This document shows, piece by piece, positions 54,210 to 62,462 of a DNA stretch of 62,462 nt. Under the pieces are notes generated by a model that saw only the letters and a list, made by a program, of their open reading frames with translations, ran no database searches and was not told the origin of the DNA. Location: the NCBI GenBank assembly GCA_902774025.1, contig CACYGY010000018.1, positions 1 to 62,462 on the forward strand, in the 5' to 3' direction. Numbering within the stretch: position 1 is the first letter of the stretch; each line of letters starts with the position of its first letter. The position numbers and the translations under genes were made by a program. Origin of the DNA: an uncultured Eubacteriales bacterium (lineage in GTDB: Bacteria; Bacillota; Clostridia; Christensenellales; Aristaeellaceae).

Positions 54210-54749
54210 TTACAGCAGTGCGGTAATGCACTTCTCCACCTCCGCCATATCCGCCGTGGGTTCAAAGCGGGCCACGACACGGCCTTCCCGGTCAATGACG
54301 AACTTGGTGAAATTCCACTTGATATCCGGTTTCTGATCCCACTGTGGATCCGCCTCGGCGAACATCTTTTCCAGCAGAGCCCGGTAGGGATGGTCCTGGA
54401 AGCCCTCAAACCCTTTCTGAGCCTTGAGATAGGTATAAAGGGGCAGTTCGTTGGGACCGTTGACATCCGCCTTCTTCATCTGGGGAAAGGTGGTGTTGTA
54501 ATGCAGGGAACAGAACTCGTGGATTTCCTCGTCCGATCCGGGGGCCTGTCCCCCGAACTGATTGCATGGGATATCCAGGATCTCCAGTCCCTGATCATGA
54601 TGGTCTCTGTACAGCTTCTCAATGGGTTCATACTGGGGCGTAAACCCGCAGCCTGTGGCGGTATTCACCACGAGAATAACCTTACCCCTGTACTGAGCAA
54701 GGTCCAGTGTCTCCCCTTTGCCGGTGTTCAGCGTAAAATCGTAAATCAT
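54210..54749 (-). CDS. glutathione peroxidase family (thiol peroxidase-type) protein
   Basis: The 179-residue protein has the GPx fold with catalytic C34 in NTATGCGFTPQY, the second block LDIPCNQFGGQAP with the glutamine, and the WNFTKFVIDREG block with the tryptophan-asparagine pair. In bacteria such cysteine GPx enzymes usually take electrons from thioredoxin. Cytosolic. AGGAGGG lies seven bases before ATG 54749; the longer frame to 54806 is not supported. Confidence 0.93.
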   Translation of the reverse strand: MIYDFTLNTGKGETLDLAQYRGKVILVVNTATGCGFTPQYEPIEKLYRDHHDQGLEILDIPCNQFGGQAPGSDEEIHEFCSLHYNTTFPQMKKADVNGPNELPLYTYLKAQKGFEGFQDHPYRALLEKMFAEADPQWDQKPDIKWNFTKFVIDREGRVVARFEPTADMAEVEKCITALL

Positions 54750-54837
54750 CGTATTCCCTCCTGTAAATATGTTCCTGAACCGGATCGCCCACGGTTGGTT
54801 CTCCACATATCAAGAAAGGCATCTGCGTCTCCTGCCT

Positions 54838-55479
54838 TCACTCTTCCATGAAATCCAGTCTGGGCGCTTCCCCCTCCCTGGGGGGCTGCTGATCAAACCG
54901 ATGGTCCCTGAAGTAGTATTCGTCGTCTTTTTCCGTGATTTCACGATAAACATGACAAGGCGCTCCGAAGGCCACCACGTTGGCGGGAATATCCCGGGTG
55001 ACAATGCTTCCGGCACCGATCACGGAGTTGTCTCCGATGGAGACACCCGGAAGGACCACTACATTGGCGCCGATCCAGCAGTTGTTCCCGATCCGGATGG
55101 GAAAGGAATACATTCCGTCTCCCCTGTGCTTCGGGGAGATGGGATGGCCCGTGGTGCACAGTGTCACATTGGGACCGAAGAGACAGTACTCGCCGATCTC
55201 AATCTTCCAGTCGTCAATGAAGGTGATGCCTGCGTTGATGTAGCATCCGCTTCCGATGGAGATGTGCTTTCCGATGGTGAACTTCATGGGCGGGACAATC
55301 CATACGTTTTTACCGCAGGAACCGAAAATCTCCCCGTTCATCTCCATCCGCTCGCGGTTGGCCTCGGCGGGCAGGGCATTGAACCTCGTCTGCAGTTCTC
55401 TGGCTCGTGCCTGCATGGCCATGTTTTCCGCATCATCCATCCATATATACCCGGCTTTCATTCTCTCCTGTTCAGTCAT
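54838..55479 (-). CDS. maltose/galactoside O-acetyltransferase family protein
   Basis: The 213-residue protein has the Maa/LacA layout: an N-terminal helix pair (MTEQERMKAGYIWMDD, RARELQTRFNAL), then left-handed beta-helix hexapeptide repeats (IGKHISIGSGCYINAG, IGNNCWIGANVVVLPGVSIG, IGAGSIVTRDIPANVV) with the catalytic histidine in CTTGHPISPKHR. It moves acetyl from acetyl-CoA to a sugar. The start at 55479 follows AGAGGG; the frame upstream to 55689 is unconserved. It is separate from gpx by about 90 bases. Confidence 0.92.
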   Translation of the reverse strand: MTEQERMKAGYIWMDDAENMAMQARARELQTRFNALPAEANRERMEMNGEIFGSCGKNVWIVPPMKFTIGKHISIGSGCYINAGITFIDDWKIEIGEYCLFGPNVTLCTTGHPISPKHRGDGMYSFPIRIGNNCWIGANVVVLPGVSIGDNSVIGAGSIVTRDIPANVVAFGAPCHVYREITEKDDEYYFRDHRFDQQPPREGEAPRLDFMEE

Positions 55480-55797
55480 ATGGTCCCTCTTCCTTTCTCC
55501 TTTTCCCGTTTCGGATTGCCTGCGTTCTTTTCTGTTCGACATACTCCGTGGTTTTCCTTTTTCGGAATTCCTGGTTCTTTCGGGAAACGGGGAGGCGGAC
55601 GCTGAAGGATTTTCACGAAGACGGTGATCACATTCTCTTTCCGGGCCCGGAAAATGAGTCAGGTTCCGGGAACCTGCCCTGCATGGCATCGGGAAGGACC
55701 CCAGGCAGTCTGATTCTGACCGGGAACTTTCCGCATTTCCATTCTTTCGTTCGTATTCCGCAAAAAACGGAGGACGTGAAATCTCATCCGTCAGGCC
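55480..55797. other. intergenic stretch without a recognised feature
   Basis: About 320 bases between the acetyltransferase and pyrG, both on the minus strand. I see no convincing terminator for pyrG and no gene; a short CCG/CGG hairpin with a T-run near 55760 is the only candidate. Confidence 0.3.
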
Positions 55798-57399
55798 TCA
55801 TCCATGCTTCAGGGATGCGCGGATGAATCCCAGAAACAGTGGGTGCGGCCTGTTGGGGCGGCTCTTGAATTCCGGATGGAACTGCACGCCAAGACAAAAG
55901 TCCTCCCCCGGTACTTCCACGGTCTCCACCAGCTGCCCGTCGGGGGAAAGGCCGGACAGACACAGTCCCGATTTTTCCAGTTTCTCCCGGTACGGGTTGG
56001 CGAACTCGTACCGGTGGCGGTGGCGCTCGCTGATTTCACGCTTCCCGTAGCATGCCCGGATCACCGTATGATCCTTGAGCACACAGGGATATTTTCCCAG
56101 TCTGAGGGTGCCGCCCTTCTCAATGCCATCGCTCTGTCCGGGCATGTAGTCAATAACCCTGTCAAAGGCCTCCGGATCGAATTCCCTGGAATTGGCGCCT
56201 TCCAGCCCCGCGGCATGCCGCGCGAACTCAATGACCTGAATCTGCATGCCAAGACAGATGCCAAAGTAAGGCACGTGATGAGTCCTGGCATACTGCGCCG
56301 TCAGGATCATGCCTTCGATGCCCCTGCCGCCGAAGCCGCCCGGGACAATGATGCCGGAGGCGCCGGACAGGATCTTCTCCACATTGTCCGGACTCAGTTT
56401 CTCGGAATCGATCCAGTCGATCTCCACCCTGGCATCCAGCGCGTATCCCGCGTGACGCAGCGCCTCCGCCACGGAGAGGTAGGCGTCATGAAGCTGCACA
56501 TACTTCCCCACCAGTGCAATCCTTACACTCCGGCTCTGATGGCGGACACGTTCCACCATGGCCTTCCACTCCGCAAGATCCGGTTCCGGGGCGTCAATTC
56601 CGAGTTCACGGCAGACAATTCCCGAAAGATTCGATTTTTCCAGCATCAGGGGCGCCTCATACAGGACTGGCAGCGTGACGTTCTCAATCACACAGTCCGG
56701 TTTGACATTGCAGAAATGGGCGATCTTGGAAAAAATGCTGTCATCGGTGATCTTCTCATCCGTTCTCAGAATGATGATATTGGGTGAAATGCCCATGCCC
56801 TGGAGTTCCTTCACGCTGTGCTGGGTGGGCTTGGATTTATGCTCGCCGCTGGCTCTGAGAAAGGGCACAAGGGTCACATGAATGTACAGAGCATTCCCCC
56901 GCCCCACATCCAGGCCCACCTGCCGGATGGCTTCGATGAAGGGCTGGCTCTCAATATCTCCGATGGTGCCGCCGATTTCCGTAATCACCACGTCTGCATC
57001 CGTCTTCTCGCCGACCCTGGCGATAAAGTGCCGGATTTCGTCGGTAATGTGGGGAATCGTCTGAACGGTGGATCCCAGATATCCTCCCTCTCTCTCCCGC
57101 TGAATCACGTTGGAGTAGACTTTGCCGGTGGTCAGGTTGGAATACTTGTTCAGATCCTCATCAATGAAGCGTTCATAGTGCCCCAGATCCAGATCCGTCT
57201 CCGCCCCATCCTCCGTCACATAGACCTCACCATGCTGATACGGACTCATGGTGCCGGGATCCACATTGATATAGGGATCCAGCTTCTGGGAAGCCACCTT
57301 CAGACCTCTCGCCTTCAGCAGCCGTCCCAGGGAAGCCGCTGTGATTCCCTTTCCCAGTCCCGAAACCACACCGCCGGTCACGAAGATGTATTTTGCCAT
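55798..57399 (-). CDS. pyrG: CTP synthase
   Basis: The 533-residue enzyme has the synthetase domain (about 1-265; [40 protein letters not shown]) and the class I glutamine amidotransferase domain (about 290-530) with GICLGMQ and LGVQFHPEF. It makes CTP from UTP, ATP and glutamine. The leader has its own promoter and terminator, see 57508-57591. asnB and guaA, two more glutamine amidotransferases, are divergent next to it. Confidence 0.97.
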   Translation of the reverse strand: MAKYIFVTGGVVSGLGKGITAASLGRLLKARGLKVASQKLDPYINVDPGTMSPYQHGEVYVTEDGAETDLDLGHYERFIDEDLNKYSNLTTGKVYSNVIQREREGGYLGSTVQTIPHITDEIRHFIARVGEKTDADVVITEIGGTIGDIESQPFIEAIRQVGLDVGRGNALYIHVTLVPFLRASGEHKSKPTQHSVKELQGMGISPNIIILRTDEKITDDSIFSKIAHFCNVKPDCVIENVTLPVLYEAPLMLEKSNLSGIVCRELGIDAPEPDLAEWKAMVERVRHQSRSVRIALVGKYVQLHDAYLSVAEALRHAGYALDARVEIDWIDSEKLSPDNVEKILSGASGIIVPGGFGGRGIEGMILTAQYARTHHVPYFGICLGMQIQVIEFARHAAGLEGANSREFDPEAFDRVIDYMPGQSDGIEKGGTLRLGKYPCVLKDHTVIRACYGKREISERHRHRYEFANPYREKLEKSGLCLSGLSPDGQLVETVEVPGEDFCLGVQFHPEFKSRPNRPHPLFLGFIRASLKHG

Positions 57400-57507
57400 G
57401 GCTTCATGCTCCTCCTGTCTTCATCCCCCGCCCATGTGCGGGAAAACACCAGATGCCGCAGGATTCCCCGATTCCTCCGGTGTTCACCGTCTCATGGGCA
57501 AACACAA

Positions 57508-57591
57508 ATAAAAAACAGGCGTATCCGACTCACGAGACGACGCCCTTGCCTGCCCCGGGGGATCATATCCCCGCCCCCGGTTTCCTGTCAA
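57508..57591 (-). promoter_or_regulatory. pyrG promoter and leader attenuator
   Basis: On the minus strand TTGACA (57591-57586) and TATGAT (57567-57562) are 18 bases apart. Six bases after the -10 comes GGGG-C (57556-57552), a likely transcription start resembling the GGGC start of B. subtilis pyrG. Then GGCGT and ACGCC (57544-57518), with an inner CTC/GAG pair, form a hairpin followed by TG-TTTTTT. The order start-G run, terminator, gene is the layout of CTP-sensitive attenuation. Confidence 0.6.
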
Positions 57592-57672
57592 GCACTCTGA
57601 TAATCCGATTCTGCATTCCTCATGTATTTTATACCGTCCGAACACAAACAGAAAAAAAACAGAAGCATGCGG

Positions 57673-57701
57673 TTGACACAGTCCCGGGAGCGTTTTATCA
57701 T
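57673..57701 (+). promoter_or_regulatory. promoter of the asnB T-box transcript
   Basis: TTGACA (57673-57678) and TATCAT (57696-57701), 17-base spacer. Confidence 0.7.
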
Positions 57702-57725
57702 GCACTCAATTTCACAGACCAAAGC

Positions 57726-57964
57726 GATGCGGAAGCAAAGTACTCCGGATGGCGGCATTCCAGAGAGCGGGCGCTGATGGAAATCCCGTATGAGCCGCCG
57801 GGGGAAGAACCCTTCCAAGCCCAAACCCAAAGGCATCTTCCGAGTAGGGGCGGCGTGAAATGGCGGCACGTTATCCCCGCCCGGGCTTGACTGAGCCTGT
57901 TGAGAAGTAAATCAGGTGGCACCACGGAGAGGCGGCCTTCGTCCTGAAATATCAGGAGGAATGC
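57726..57964 (+). promoter_or_regulatory. T-box leader of asnB, apparently of the translation-control type
   Basis: The T-box sequence AGGTGGCACCACGG is at 57914-57927. GATGC (57726-57730) and GCATC (57833-57837) can close Stem I, AGAGAG is at 57762-57767, and an asparagine AAC triplet lies at 57824-57826 near the specifier position (not certain). At the usual terminator position a 13-pair hairpin with two mismatches (57935-57964, loop AATA) forms, but no U-run follows. Its 3' arm contains AGGAGG (57954-57959), so it should hide a ribosome binding site instead of stopping transcription. Confidence 0.75.
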
Positions 57965-57987
57965 CGACCATGAACGGAGGTGCCTTT

Positions 57988-59568
57988 ATGTGTTCCATTT
58001 TCTGCGTGACCAGCTCGAAGATTCCCGGGGAGATCCTTCAGAACGCTTTTGAACGGACCCGTTCCAGAGGACCGGACATGAGCCGTTTCATCCGGATTCC
58101 ATGCGGATACATGGGTTTCCATCGCCTGGCCATCATGGGCCTGGATGAGCGGGGCATGCAGCCCTTCCGCATGGATGACGACTATGTGATATGCAATGGC
58201 GAGCTCTACGACTTCCGTCCCCTCAGGGATCGTCTTCTCAGCCGGTATGAGCTGCAGAGCCAGTCCGACTGTGAAATCCTTCTGCCCCTGTACCGGGAGT
58301 ACGGGCTGGAAATGTTCAGGACCCTGGACGCGGAGTTTGCCATGATTCTCTGGGACGGAAAGAGAAAGAAACTGATCGCGGCCCGGGATCCCATCGGGAT
58401 CCGGCCCCTGTATTACGGCCGGCTGGAGGACGGCGAATGGGCCTTCGCCAGCGAGCCGAAGAACCTGTTGGGACTGTGTGATTCCATCATGCCCTTCCCG
58501 CCCGGTCACTACTTTATGAACGGTGAATTCATCCGGTACGCAAATCCCTCCCAGGTGGACCAGTTCATTATGGAGGATGAGGATACGGTATGCGCCAGAC
58601 TTCGCGAGCTCCTGACGGACGGGGTGCGCAAACGCCTGGATGCCGACGCTCCCGTGGGTTTTCTGCTCTCGGGGGGCCTGGATTCTTCTCTGGTCTGTGC
58701 CATTGCCCAGAAGATGCTGAAAAAGCCCATCCGGACCTTTGCCATCGGCATGGATACGGATGCCATTGACCTGAAGTACGCCCGTCAGGCAGCCGAATTC
58801 ATCGGAAGCCGGCATACGGAGGTCATCATCTCCGAACAGGATGTGCTGCAGGCTCTTCCGCAGGTTGTGGAACTGCTGGGCACCTGGGACATCACCACCA
58901 TCCGTGCCTCCATCGGCATGCACCTTGTCTGCAGGTGGATCCATGAGCATACCGACATCCGTGTGCTCCTCACCGGTGAAATCTCCGATGAGCTGTTCGG
59001 ATACAAGTATACCGATTTTGCGCCTGGAGCCGCTGAATTCCAGGAAGAAGCTGAAAAACGCATCCGGGAGCTGCACGTATACGACGTTCTGAGGGCGGAC
59101 CGCTGCATCTCCTTCAACAGTCTCGAAGCCCGTGTGCCTTTCGGAGACCTCAGGTTTGTTCACTACGCCATGAGCATTGATCCGGAACTGAAAATGAACC
59201 GGCATCACATGGGTAAATACCTGATCCGCAGGGCTTTTGCCGATGACCATATTCTGCCCGATGAAATACTCTGGAGACAAAAGGCAGCCTTCTCCGATGC
59301 TGTCGGTCACAGCATGGTCAATGATCTGAAAGCACTTGCGGAAAGAACCTACCGGGATGACGAATGGAAAGAGAAAGCCGCCCGATATGATCACGGACGT
59401 CCCTTCACAAAGGAAAGCCTTCTTTACAGAGAACTATTCGAGTCCTGTTACCCCGGCCAGGCTTCCCTGATTCCGGACTTCTGGATGCCCAACCGATCCT
59501 GGCCCGGATGCGATGTGAATGATCCCTCCGCAAGGGTTCTGTCCAACTACGGAGACAGTGGAAAATAA
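57988..59568 (+). CDS. asnB: asparagine synthase (glutamine-hydrolysing)
   Basis: The 526-residue protein begins M-C at 57988, the cysteine being the glutaminase nucleophile (MCSIF, as in E. coli AsnB), with RSRGPD, CNGELYDF and the class II amidotransferase fold (about 2-200). The synthetase half has the PP-loop SGGLDSS (228-234), ALEARVPFGD-like NSLEARVPFGD and the C-terminal FSDAVGHSM. GGAGG lies seven bases before this ATG. In-frame ATGs at 57961 and 57970 would add a short leader; the AGGAGG at 57954 would serve the latter, giving a propeptide that must be removed to free the cysteine. It makes asparagine and is 15 bases upstream of guaA. Confidence 0.94.
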   Translation: MCSIFCVTSSKIPGEILQNAFERTRSRGPDMSRFIRIPCGYMGFHRLAIMGLDERGMQPFRMDDDYVICNGELYDFRPLRDRLLSRYELQSQSDCEILLPLYREYGLEMFRTLDAEFAMILWDGKRKKLIAARDPIGIRPLYYGRLEDGEWAFASEPKNLLGLCDSIMPFPPGHYFMNGEFIRYANPSQVDQFIMEDEDTVCARLRELLTDGVRKRLDADAPVGFLLSGGLDSSLVCAIAQKMLKKPIRTFAIGMDTDAIDLKYARQAAEFIGSRHTEVIISEQDVLQALPQVVELLGTWDITTIRASIGMHLVCRWIHEHTDIRVLLTGEISDELFGYKYTDFAPGAAEFQEEAEKRIRELHVYDVLRADRCISFNSLEARVPFGDLRFVHYAMSIDPELKMNRHHMGKYLIRRAFADDHILPDEILWRQKAAFSDAVGHSMVNDLKALAERTYRDDEWKEKAARYDHGRPFTKESLLYRELFESCYPGQASLIPDFWMPNRSWPGCDVNDPSARVLSNYGDSGK

Positions 59569-59583
59569 GAAGGAGGAAACCTC

Positions 59584-61128
59584 ATGACCGAGCACCAGAA
59601 GATCCTGATCCTTGATTTCGGCGGGCAGTACACGCAGCTTATCGCGCGGCGCGTGCGTGAAAACCATGTGTTCTCCGTAGTGGTGCCCTGGACGCTTTCC
59701 GCCGGGGAGATTGCCGCTCTTCATCCTCAGGGGATCATCCTCTCCGGAGGACCCGCCAGCGTCCATGATCCGGATGCTCCCCGCTGTGATCCCGCCATCT
59801 ATCGTCTGGGTTTTCCGGTCCTGGGCATATGCTACGGAATGCAGTTGACCGCTCTGCTTTTGGGCGGCAGAGTGGAACGGGCCCTGCAGCGTGAATACGG
59901 ACATGTGGATGTTCAGATGAAGGGACCTTCCGCTCTGCTCACCGGCATGAAAGATGTATCCTCCTGCTGGATGAGTCATACATGGCAGGTTTCCGCATGT
60001 CCGGAAGGATTTCATCCCATTGCCTCCACCGGCAACTGCCCTGTGGCAGCCATGGCGGATGAAAACCGGAACATCTTCGGTGTTCAGTTTCATCCTGAAG
60101 TGACACACACCGAGGAAGGAAAAACCCTTCTGCACAATTTCCTCTATGATATCTGTCACTGCCGGGGAGACTGGAGTATGGAAGCCTATGCGGAAACCGC
60201 CATCCGCCAGATCCGGGAGACCGTAGGTGAAAAGGGTACCGTGCTCCTTGCCCTTTCCGGGGGCGTGGATTCCTCTGTCACCGCAGCCCTGATTTACCGG
60301 GCAATCGGAAGCCGGCTCACCTGCGTATTCGTGGATCACGGTCTTCTTCGCAAGGATGAGAGCGAACAGGTCTGCCATGTATTCAGCCATCTCTTCCCTG
60401 TTCATTTTATTCGTTCGGATGCTTCCGCCCGCTTCTTTGCCGATCTGAAAGGCGTCACGGACCCGGAAGAAAAAAGGCATATCATCGGCCGGGATTTCAT
60501 TCAAGTCTTTAAAGAAGAGGCAGAAAAGCTCGGAAAGCTGGACTATTTCGCCCAGGGAACGATCTACCCGGACGTCATTGAAAGCGGTCAGGGAACCAGC
60601 ACAGCGGTGATCAAAAGCCATCATAACGTTGGCGGTCTGCCCAGGGACCTTGGCTTCACAGAACTGATTGAACCTCTTCGAATGCTTTTTAAGGATGAAG
60701 TCCGCGCTCTTGGTGAAACGCTAGGCCTGTCCCGTGACCTGGTATGGCGTCAGCCTTTCCCGGGGCCAGGGCTCGCAATTCGAGTCATCGGAGAAGTCAC
60801 CCCTGAAAAGGTAAGGATTGTTCGTGAAAGTGATGCTATTTTCAGAGAGGAGATCGCCCGTTTCCATCTTGATCGGGCAGTCAGTCAGTACTTCACTGTC
60901 CTGACTGGTATACAGAGCGTGGGTGTCATGGGGGATGAGCGCACTTACGATTACACAATTGCTCTCAGAGCTGTCACAACAGATGATTTCATGACGGCTG
61001 ACTGGGCACGGCTCCCCTATGATCTGGTATCCGTTGTTTCCACTCGCATCGTTAATGAGGTATCCCACGTAAACCGGGTAGTTCTGGACATTACGACAAA
61101 ACCGCCTGCTTCTGTGGAGTGGGAATAA
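59584..61128 (+). CDS. guaA: GMP synthase (glutamine-hydrolysing)
   Basis: The 514-residue enzyme has the class I amidotransferase domain (about 5-195; [15 protein letters not shown]83 in [14 protein letters not shown]), the ATP pyrophosphatase domain with LSGGVDSSV (about 224) and the C-terminal dimerisation domain ending KPPASVEWE. It aminates XMP to GMP. AAGGAGG precedes ATG 59584. From about 60700 to the stop the codons end in A or T much more often than in the rest of the gene, which suggests that the 3' part came with the element that follows. The gene remains intact. Confidence 0.97.
   Translation: MTEHQKILILDFGGQYTQLIARRVRENHVFSVVVPWTLSAGEIAALHPQGIILSGGPASVHDPDAPRCDPAIYRLGFPVLGICYGMQLTALLLGGRVERALQREYGHVDVQMKGPSALLTGMKDVSSCWMSHTWQVSACPEGFHPIASTGNCPVAAMADENRNIFGVQFHPEVTHTEEGKTLLHNFLYDICHCRGDWSMEAYAETAIRQIRETVGEKGTVLLALSGGVDSSVTAALIYRAIGSRLTCVFVDHGLLRKDESEQVCHVFSHLFPVHFIRSDASARFFADLKGVTDPEEKRHIIGRDFIQVFKEEAEKLGKLDYFAQGTIYPDVIESGQGTSTAVIKSHHNVGGLPRDLGFTELIEPLRMLFKDEVRALGETLGLSRDLVWRQPFPGPGLAIRVIGEVTPEKVRIVRESDAIFREEIARFHLDRAVSQYFTVLTGIQSVGVMGDERTYDYTIALRAVTTDDFMTADWARLPYDLVSVVSTRIVNEVSHVNRVVLDITTKPPASVEWE
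61117..61128 (+). other. probable attachment site core at the guaA 3' end
   Basis: The final codons GAGTGGGAATAA of guaA are a reported integration site for genomic islands with tyrosine or serine recombinases. No second copy lies in the window, so which side is the element cannot be proven here. Confidence 0.45.
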
Positions 61129-61142
61129 GAACCGGAACGCCG

Positions 61143-61167
61143 CAAACCCTTATTTTACAAGGGTTTG
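61143..61167 (+). terminator. hairpin after guaA
   Basis: CAAACCCTT (61143-61151) and AAGGGTTTG (61159-61167) form a nine-pair stem; TGG, not a U-run, follows, though the loop is T-rich. Confidence 0.5.
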
Positions 61168-61176
61168 TGGCCTCGG

Positions 61177-61224
61177 AAAGTCGGCTCTGATAACCAAATG
61201 ATAACATTTCCCAAAGCCGACTTT
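61177..61224. repeat. 10-bp inverted repeat enclosing two TGATAAC direct repeats
   Basis: AAAGTCGGCT (61177-61186) and AGCCGACTTT (61215-61224) are perfect inverted repeats. Between them TGATAAC occurs at 61188-61194 and 61199-61205. Such repeats next to an attachment site could be integrase arm sites. Confidence 0.7.
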
Positions 61225-61317
61225 ATAGGAAAATTCCCGGTGGCTTTGGGGTGCGGATGACGTCGGTGGCAACATCCGCGGCAACATGTTATCAATCTCT
61301 GTGATACAACCTATTTG

Positions 61318-61363
61318 AAAAGCCCTTCGCTGTGGAGGAAATCTTCCACAAGCGAAGGGCTTT
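61318..61363. terminator. bidirectional terminator of the Xre-type gene
   Basis: AAAGCCCTTCGC and GCGAAGGGCTTT with an inner TGTGGA/TCCACA form a long stem, with TTTTC on the minus side. It ends eight bases past the regulator's stop. Confidence 0.85.
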
Positions 61364-61370
61364 CTTCATG

Positions 61371-61898
61371 TCATTCTTTCGTCTTGGGCTTCCTCCCCCG
61401 TTTGCTCTTGACCGGTTCTTCCGGCGGGACAGCGGCGTGGATGCGGGTATCATCGAAATCAGGATAGTGATACCGCCAACGGTCGTAATCCTCTTTCGTG
61501 ATCTCGCCGGCCTTCAGTTTGGCAGATTGTTCCTGCCAAGCACGGAGCCGTTGCTCAAAATCAGCCGCTTTGGTGCCGCCGTCGAAAATCTCAGCACGAA
61601 GGCAAATCAGACCATAGGCATCCAAAATGCGGATCAATTTCCGATCTTCCAACGTGAAAAGCGTGTGCATCAAGCCATCCATGCTGTCAATATCCGGAAC
61701 AGCAATCGCTTTGGGAGACACATCCAGAGCATCCGCCATCTGTGCGGTCAGATCAGCTTTAGGCGTGCGATCCTCGGATTCGTATTGCGCCAGCCGGACA
61801 TCAGACGAATTGTCGGGAAAGCCCAGCATAAGTCCCAGATACTTCTGTGTCATCCCCCGTAAAGTGCGGATGAATCGGATGCGTTCACCTGTTGCCAT
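61371..61898 (-). CDS. Xre-family helix-turn-helix regulator
   Basis: The 175-residue protein begins MATGERIRFIRTLRGMTQKY, an Xre/cro helix-turn-helix (about 5-62, with VRLAQYESEDRTPK and ALDVSPKAI), followed by a helical region with FEQRLRAWQEQSAKLKAGEI and a basic tail KSKRGRKPKTKE. Regulators of this kind are common on integrative elements. The start at 61898 has no clear ribosome binding site; the upstream frame to 62000 has none either. Base composition is lower in GC than the chromosome. Confidence 0.8.
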   Translation of the reverse strand: MATGERIRFIRTLRGMTQKYLGLMLGFPDNSSDVRLAQYESEDRTPKADLTAQMADALDVSPKAIAVPDIDSMDGLMHTLFTLEDRKLIRILDAYGLICLRAEIFDGGTKAADFEQRLRAWQEQSAKLKAGEITKEDYDRWRYHYPDFDDTRIHAAVPPEEPVKSKRGRKPKTKE

Positions 61899-61931
61899 AA
61901 AATGTAATAACTTTGCATTGCTTGCCGCTAT

Positions 61932-61951
61932 GCAAAATGTGATACATTTGC
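61932..61951. promoter_or_regulatory. candidate operator upstream of the Xre-type gene
   Basis: GCAAAATGT and ACATTTGC (61932-61951) are near-perfect inverted repeats around GAT, 34 bases before the regulator start: a plausible autoregulatory site. Confidence 0.4.
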
Positions 61952-62042
61952 CCTGCTTGCAGCTATTATCCCGAAATTCGTTTTGTGCATGCCAAACCAA
62001 TAAGTATTGTCAAACACATAGGGAAAAGGCCTTTGGCAATGA

Positions 62043-62462
62043 TTAATGCAGTTCTGCCTTCAGCTTCTCCCTGAAGGCTGCGGGCGTGCAGCCTTCCAGT
62101 TCTTTGAACACGCGAATCAGGTAATTAGCCGAATTGAAGGCTAACCGATCCGCGATTTCGCTGACGCTCAGGTCAGTGGATTGCAGCAGCATTTTCGCAC
62201 GGTTGATTTTTGCGTTTCTGACATAATCGCTGACAGACAGTCCGGTTTCGTTTTTAAATTTTTCAGTCAGGTAGTATTCGGTATAGCCGACCAGGACAGC
62301 CAAATCCTTGGCACGGATCTTACGATCCAAAGATAATTCGATGTAATCACAGCATTTCTGGATGGCATGGGAACAATGCGGATTCGCCCGCAATTGATGC
62401 ACCCGGTAGATAAAATCATGATACATGGCATGCGCCAGAGAATTCAGCTCGCCGGAATCCCG
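62043..62462 (-). CDS. AraC family regulator, 5'-truncated by the window edge
   Basis: The frame stays open to the right end of the window, so the N-terminal sensor lies outside; about 139 residues are visible. They carry the AraC double helix-turn-helix: LAVLVGYTEYYLTEKFKNET and IADRLAFNSANYLIRVFKEL, ending TPAAFREKLKAELH. The ATG at 62426 is internal and not a convincing start. It is on the lower-GC side of the guaA boundary and may belong to the integrated element. Confidence 0.85.
   Translation of the reverse strand, partial: RDSGELNSLAHAMYHDFIYRVHQLRANPHCSHAIQKCCDYIELSLDRKIRAKDLAVLVGYTEYYLTEKFKNETGLSVSDYVRNAKINRAKMLLQSTDLSVSEIADRLAFNSANYLIRVFKELEGCTPAAFREKLKAELH

Overview
The window is a piece of a fairly GC-rich (mostly high-GC third positions by eye) bacterial chromosome. 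The rpmH-rnpA-yidD-yidC-jag block, two T-box leaders (thrS, asnB), Clostridia-like translation signals (strong AGGAGG sites, TTGACA-17-TATAAT promoters) and a large intracellular glycoside hydrolase locus point to a Gram-positive, probably anaerobic, gut-type Bacillota of class Clostridia (a Christensenellales-like lineage is my guess; it is an inference, not something I could test). There are no rRNA genes and no CRISPR array.

Layout. 1-3069: a 5'-truncated sugar oxidoreductase fragment of different base composition runs straight into a DUF58-type membrane protein and a lipoprotein. 3117-9901: rpsO, pnp, ruvX, a frameshifted polysaccharide deacetylase and T-box-controlled thrS. 9941-13773: a divergent acyltransferase, then rpmH-rnpA-yidD-yidC-jag. 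14068-17351: mscL and two tRNA operons (Val-Asp-Phe-Gly-Cys on the minus strand, Arg-His-Gln-Lys-Leu-Gly-Gly on the plus strand) around a DUF368/PopT transporter; both operons contain the same tRNA-Gly. 17376-25219: an unknown gene, then a minus-strand block of dnaA, an M16 peptidase, an FHA protein, a SEDS polymerase, TatD and a class B PBP. DnaA boxes and a dnaA promoter lie at 25300-25420.

25735-33844: mostly plus-strand housekeeping and unknown genes (zinc-type binding protein, surE, degV, ybaK, a small membrane protein), ending in an operon of a DUF362 ferredoxin-like protein, a Clp-type AAA+ ATPase with a dead first ATPase module, and an unknown partner. 33952-38469: a degenerate remnant, then rsmF-like methyltransferase, ridA, ilvA and ilvC on the minus strand; IlvA makes the reactive enamine that RidA removes. 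38920-53944: tRNA-Arg, an AraC regulator, and a plus-strand run of GH35, a DUF5107-TPR protein, GH2, GH28 (frameshifted by an 8-bp tandem duplication), an ACT protein, GH127 and GH31. None of the enzymes has a signal peptide and there is no transporter, so the locus looks built for trimming imported pectin- or hemicellulose-derived oligosaccharides inside the cell.

54210-61128: glutathione peroxidase-like protein, maltose-type acetyltransferase, pyrG with a leader terminator, asnB behind a T-box whose final hairpin hides a ribosome binding site, and guaA. 61129-62462: lower-GC sequence with repeats, an Xre-type regulator and a truncated AraC regulator; guaA 3' ends are a known integration site and the last ~400 bases of this guaA have unlike codon use, so this edge looks like the start of an integrated element.

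The most interesting points are the SD-hiding asnB T-box, the DUF362/AAA+/unknown operon, the pyrG leader, the guaA boundary, the two apparent frameshifts, and the fact that rpsO-pnp-thrS-rpmH face the dnaA-linked origin head-on.
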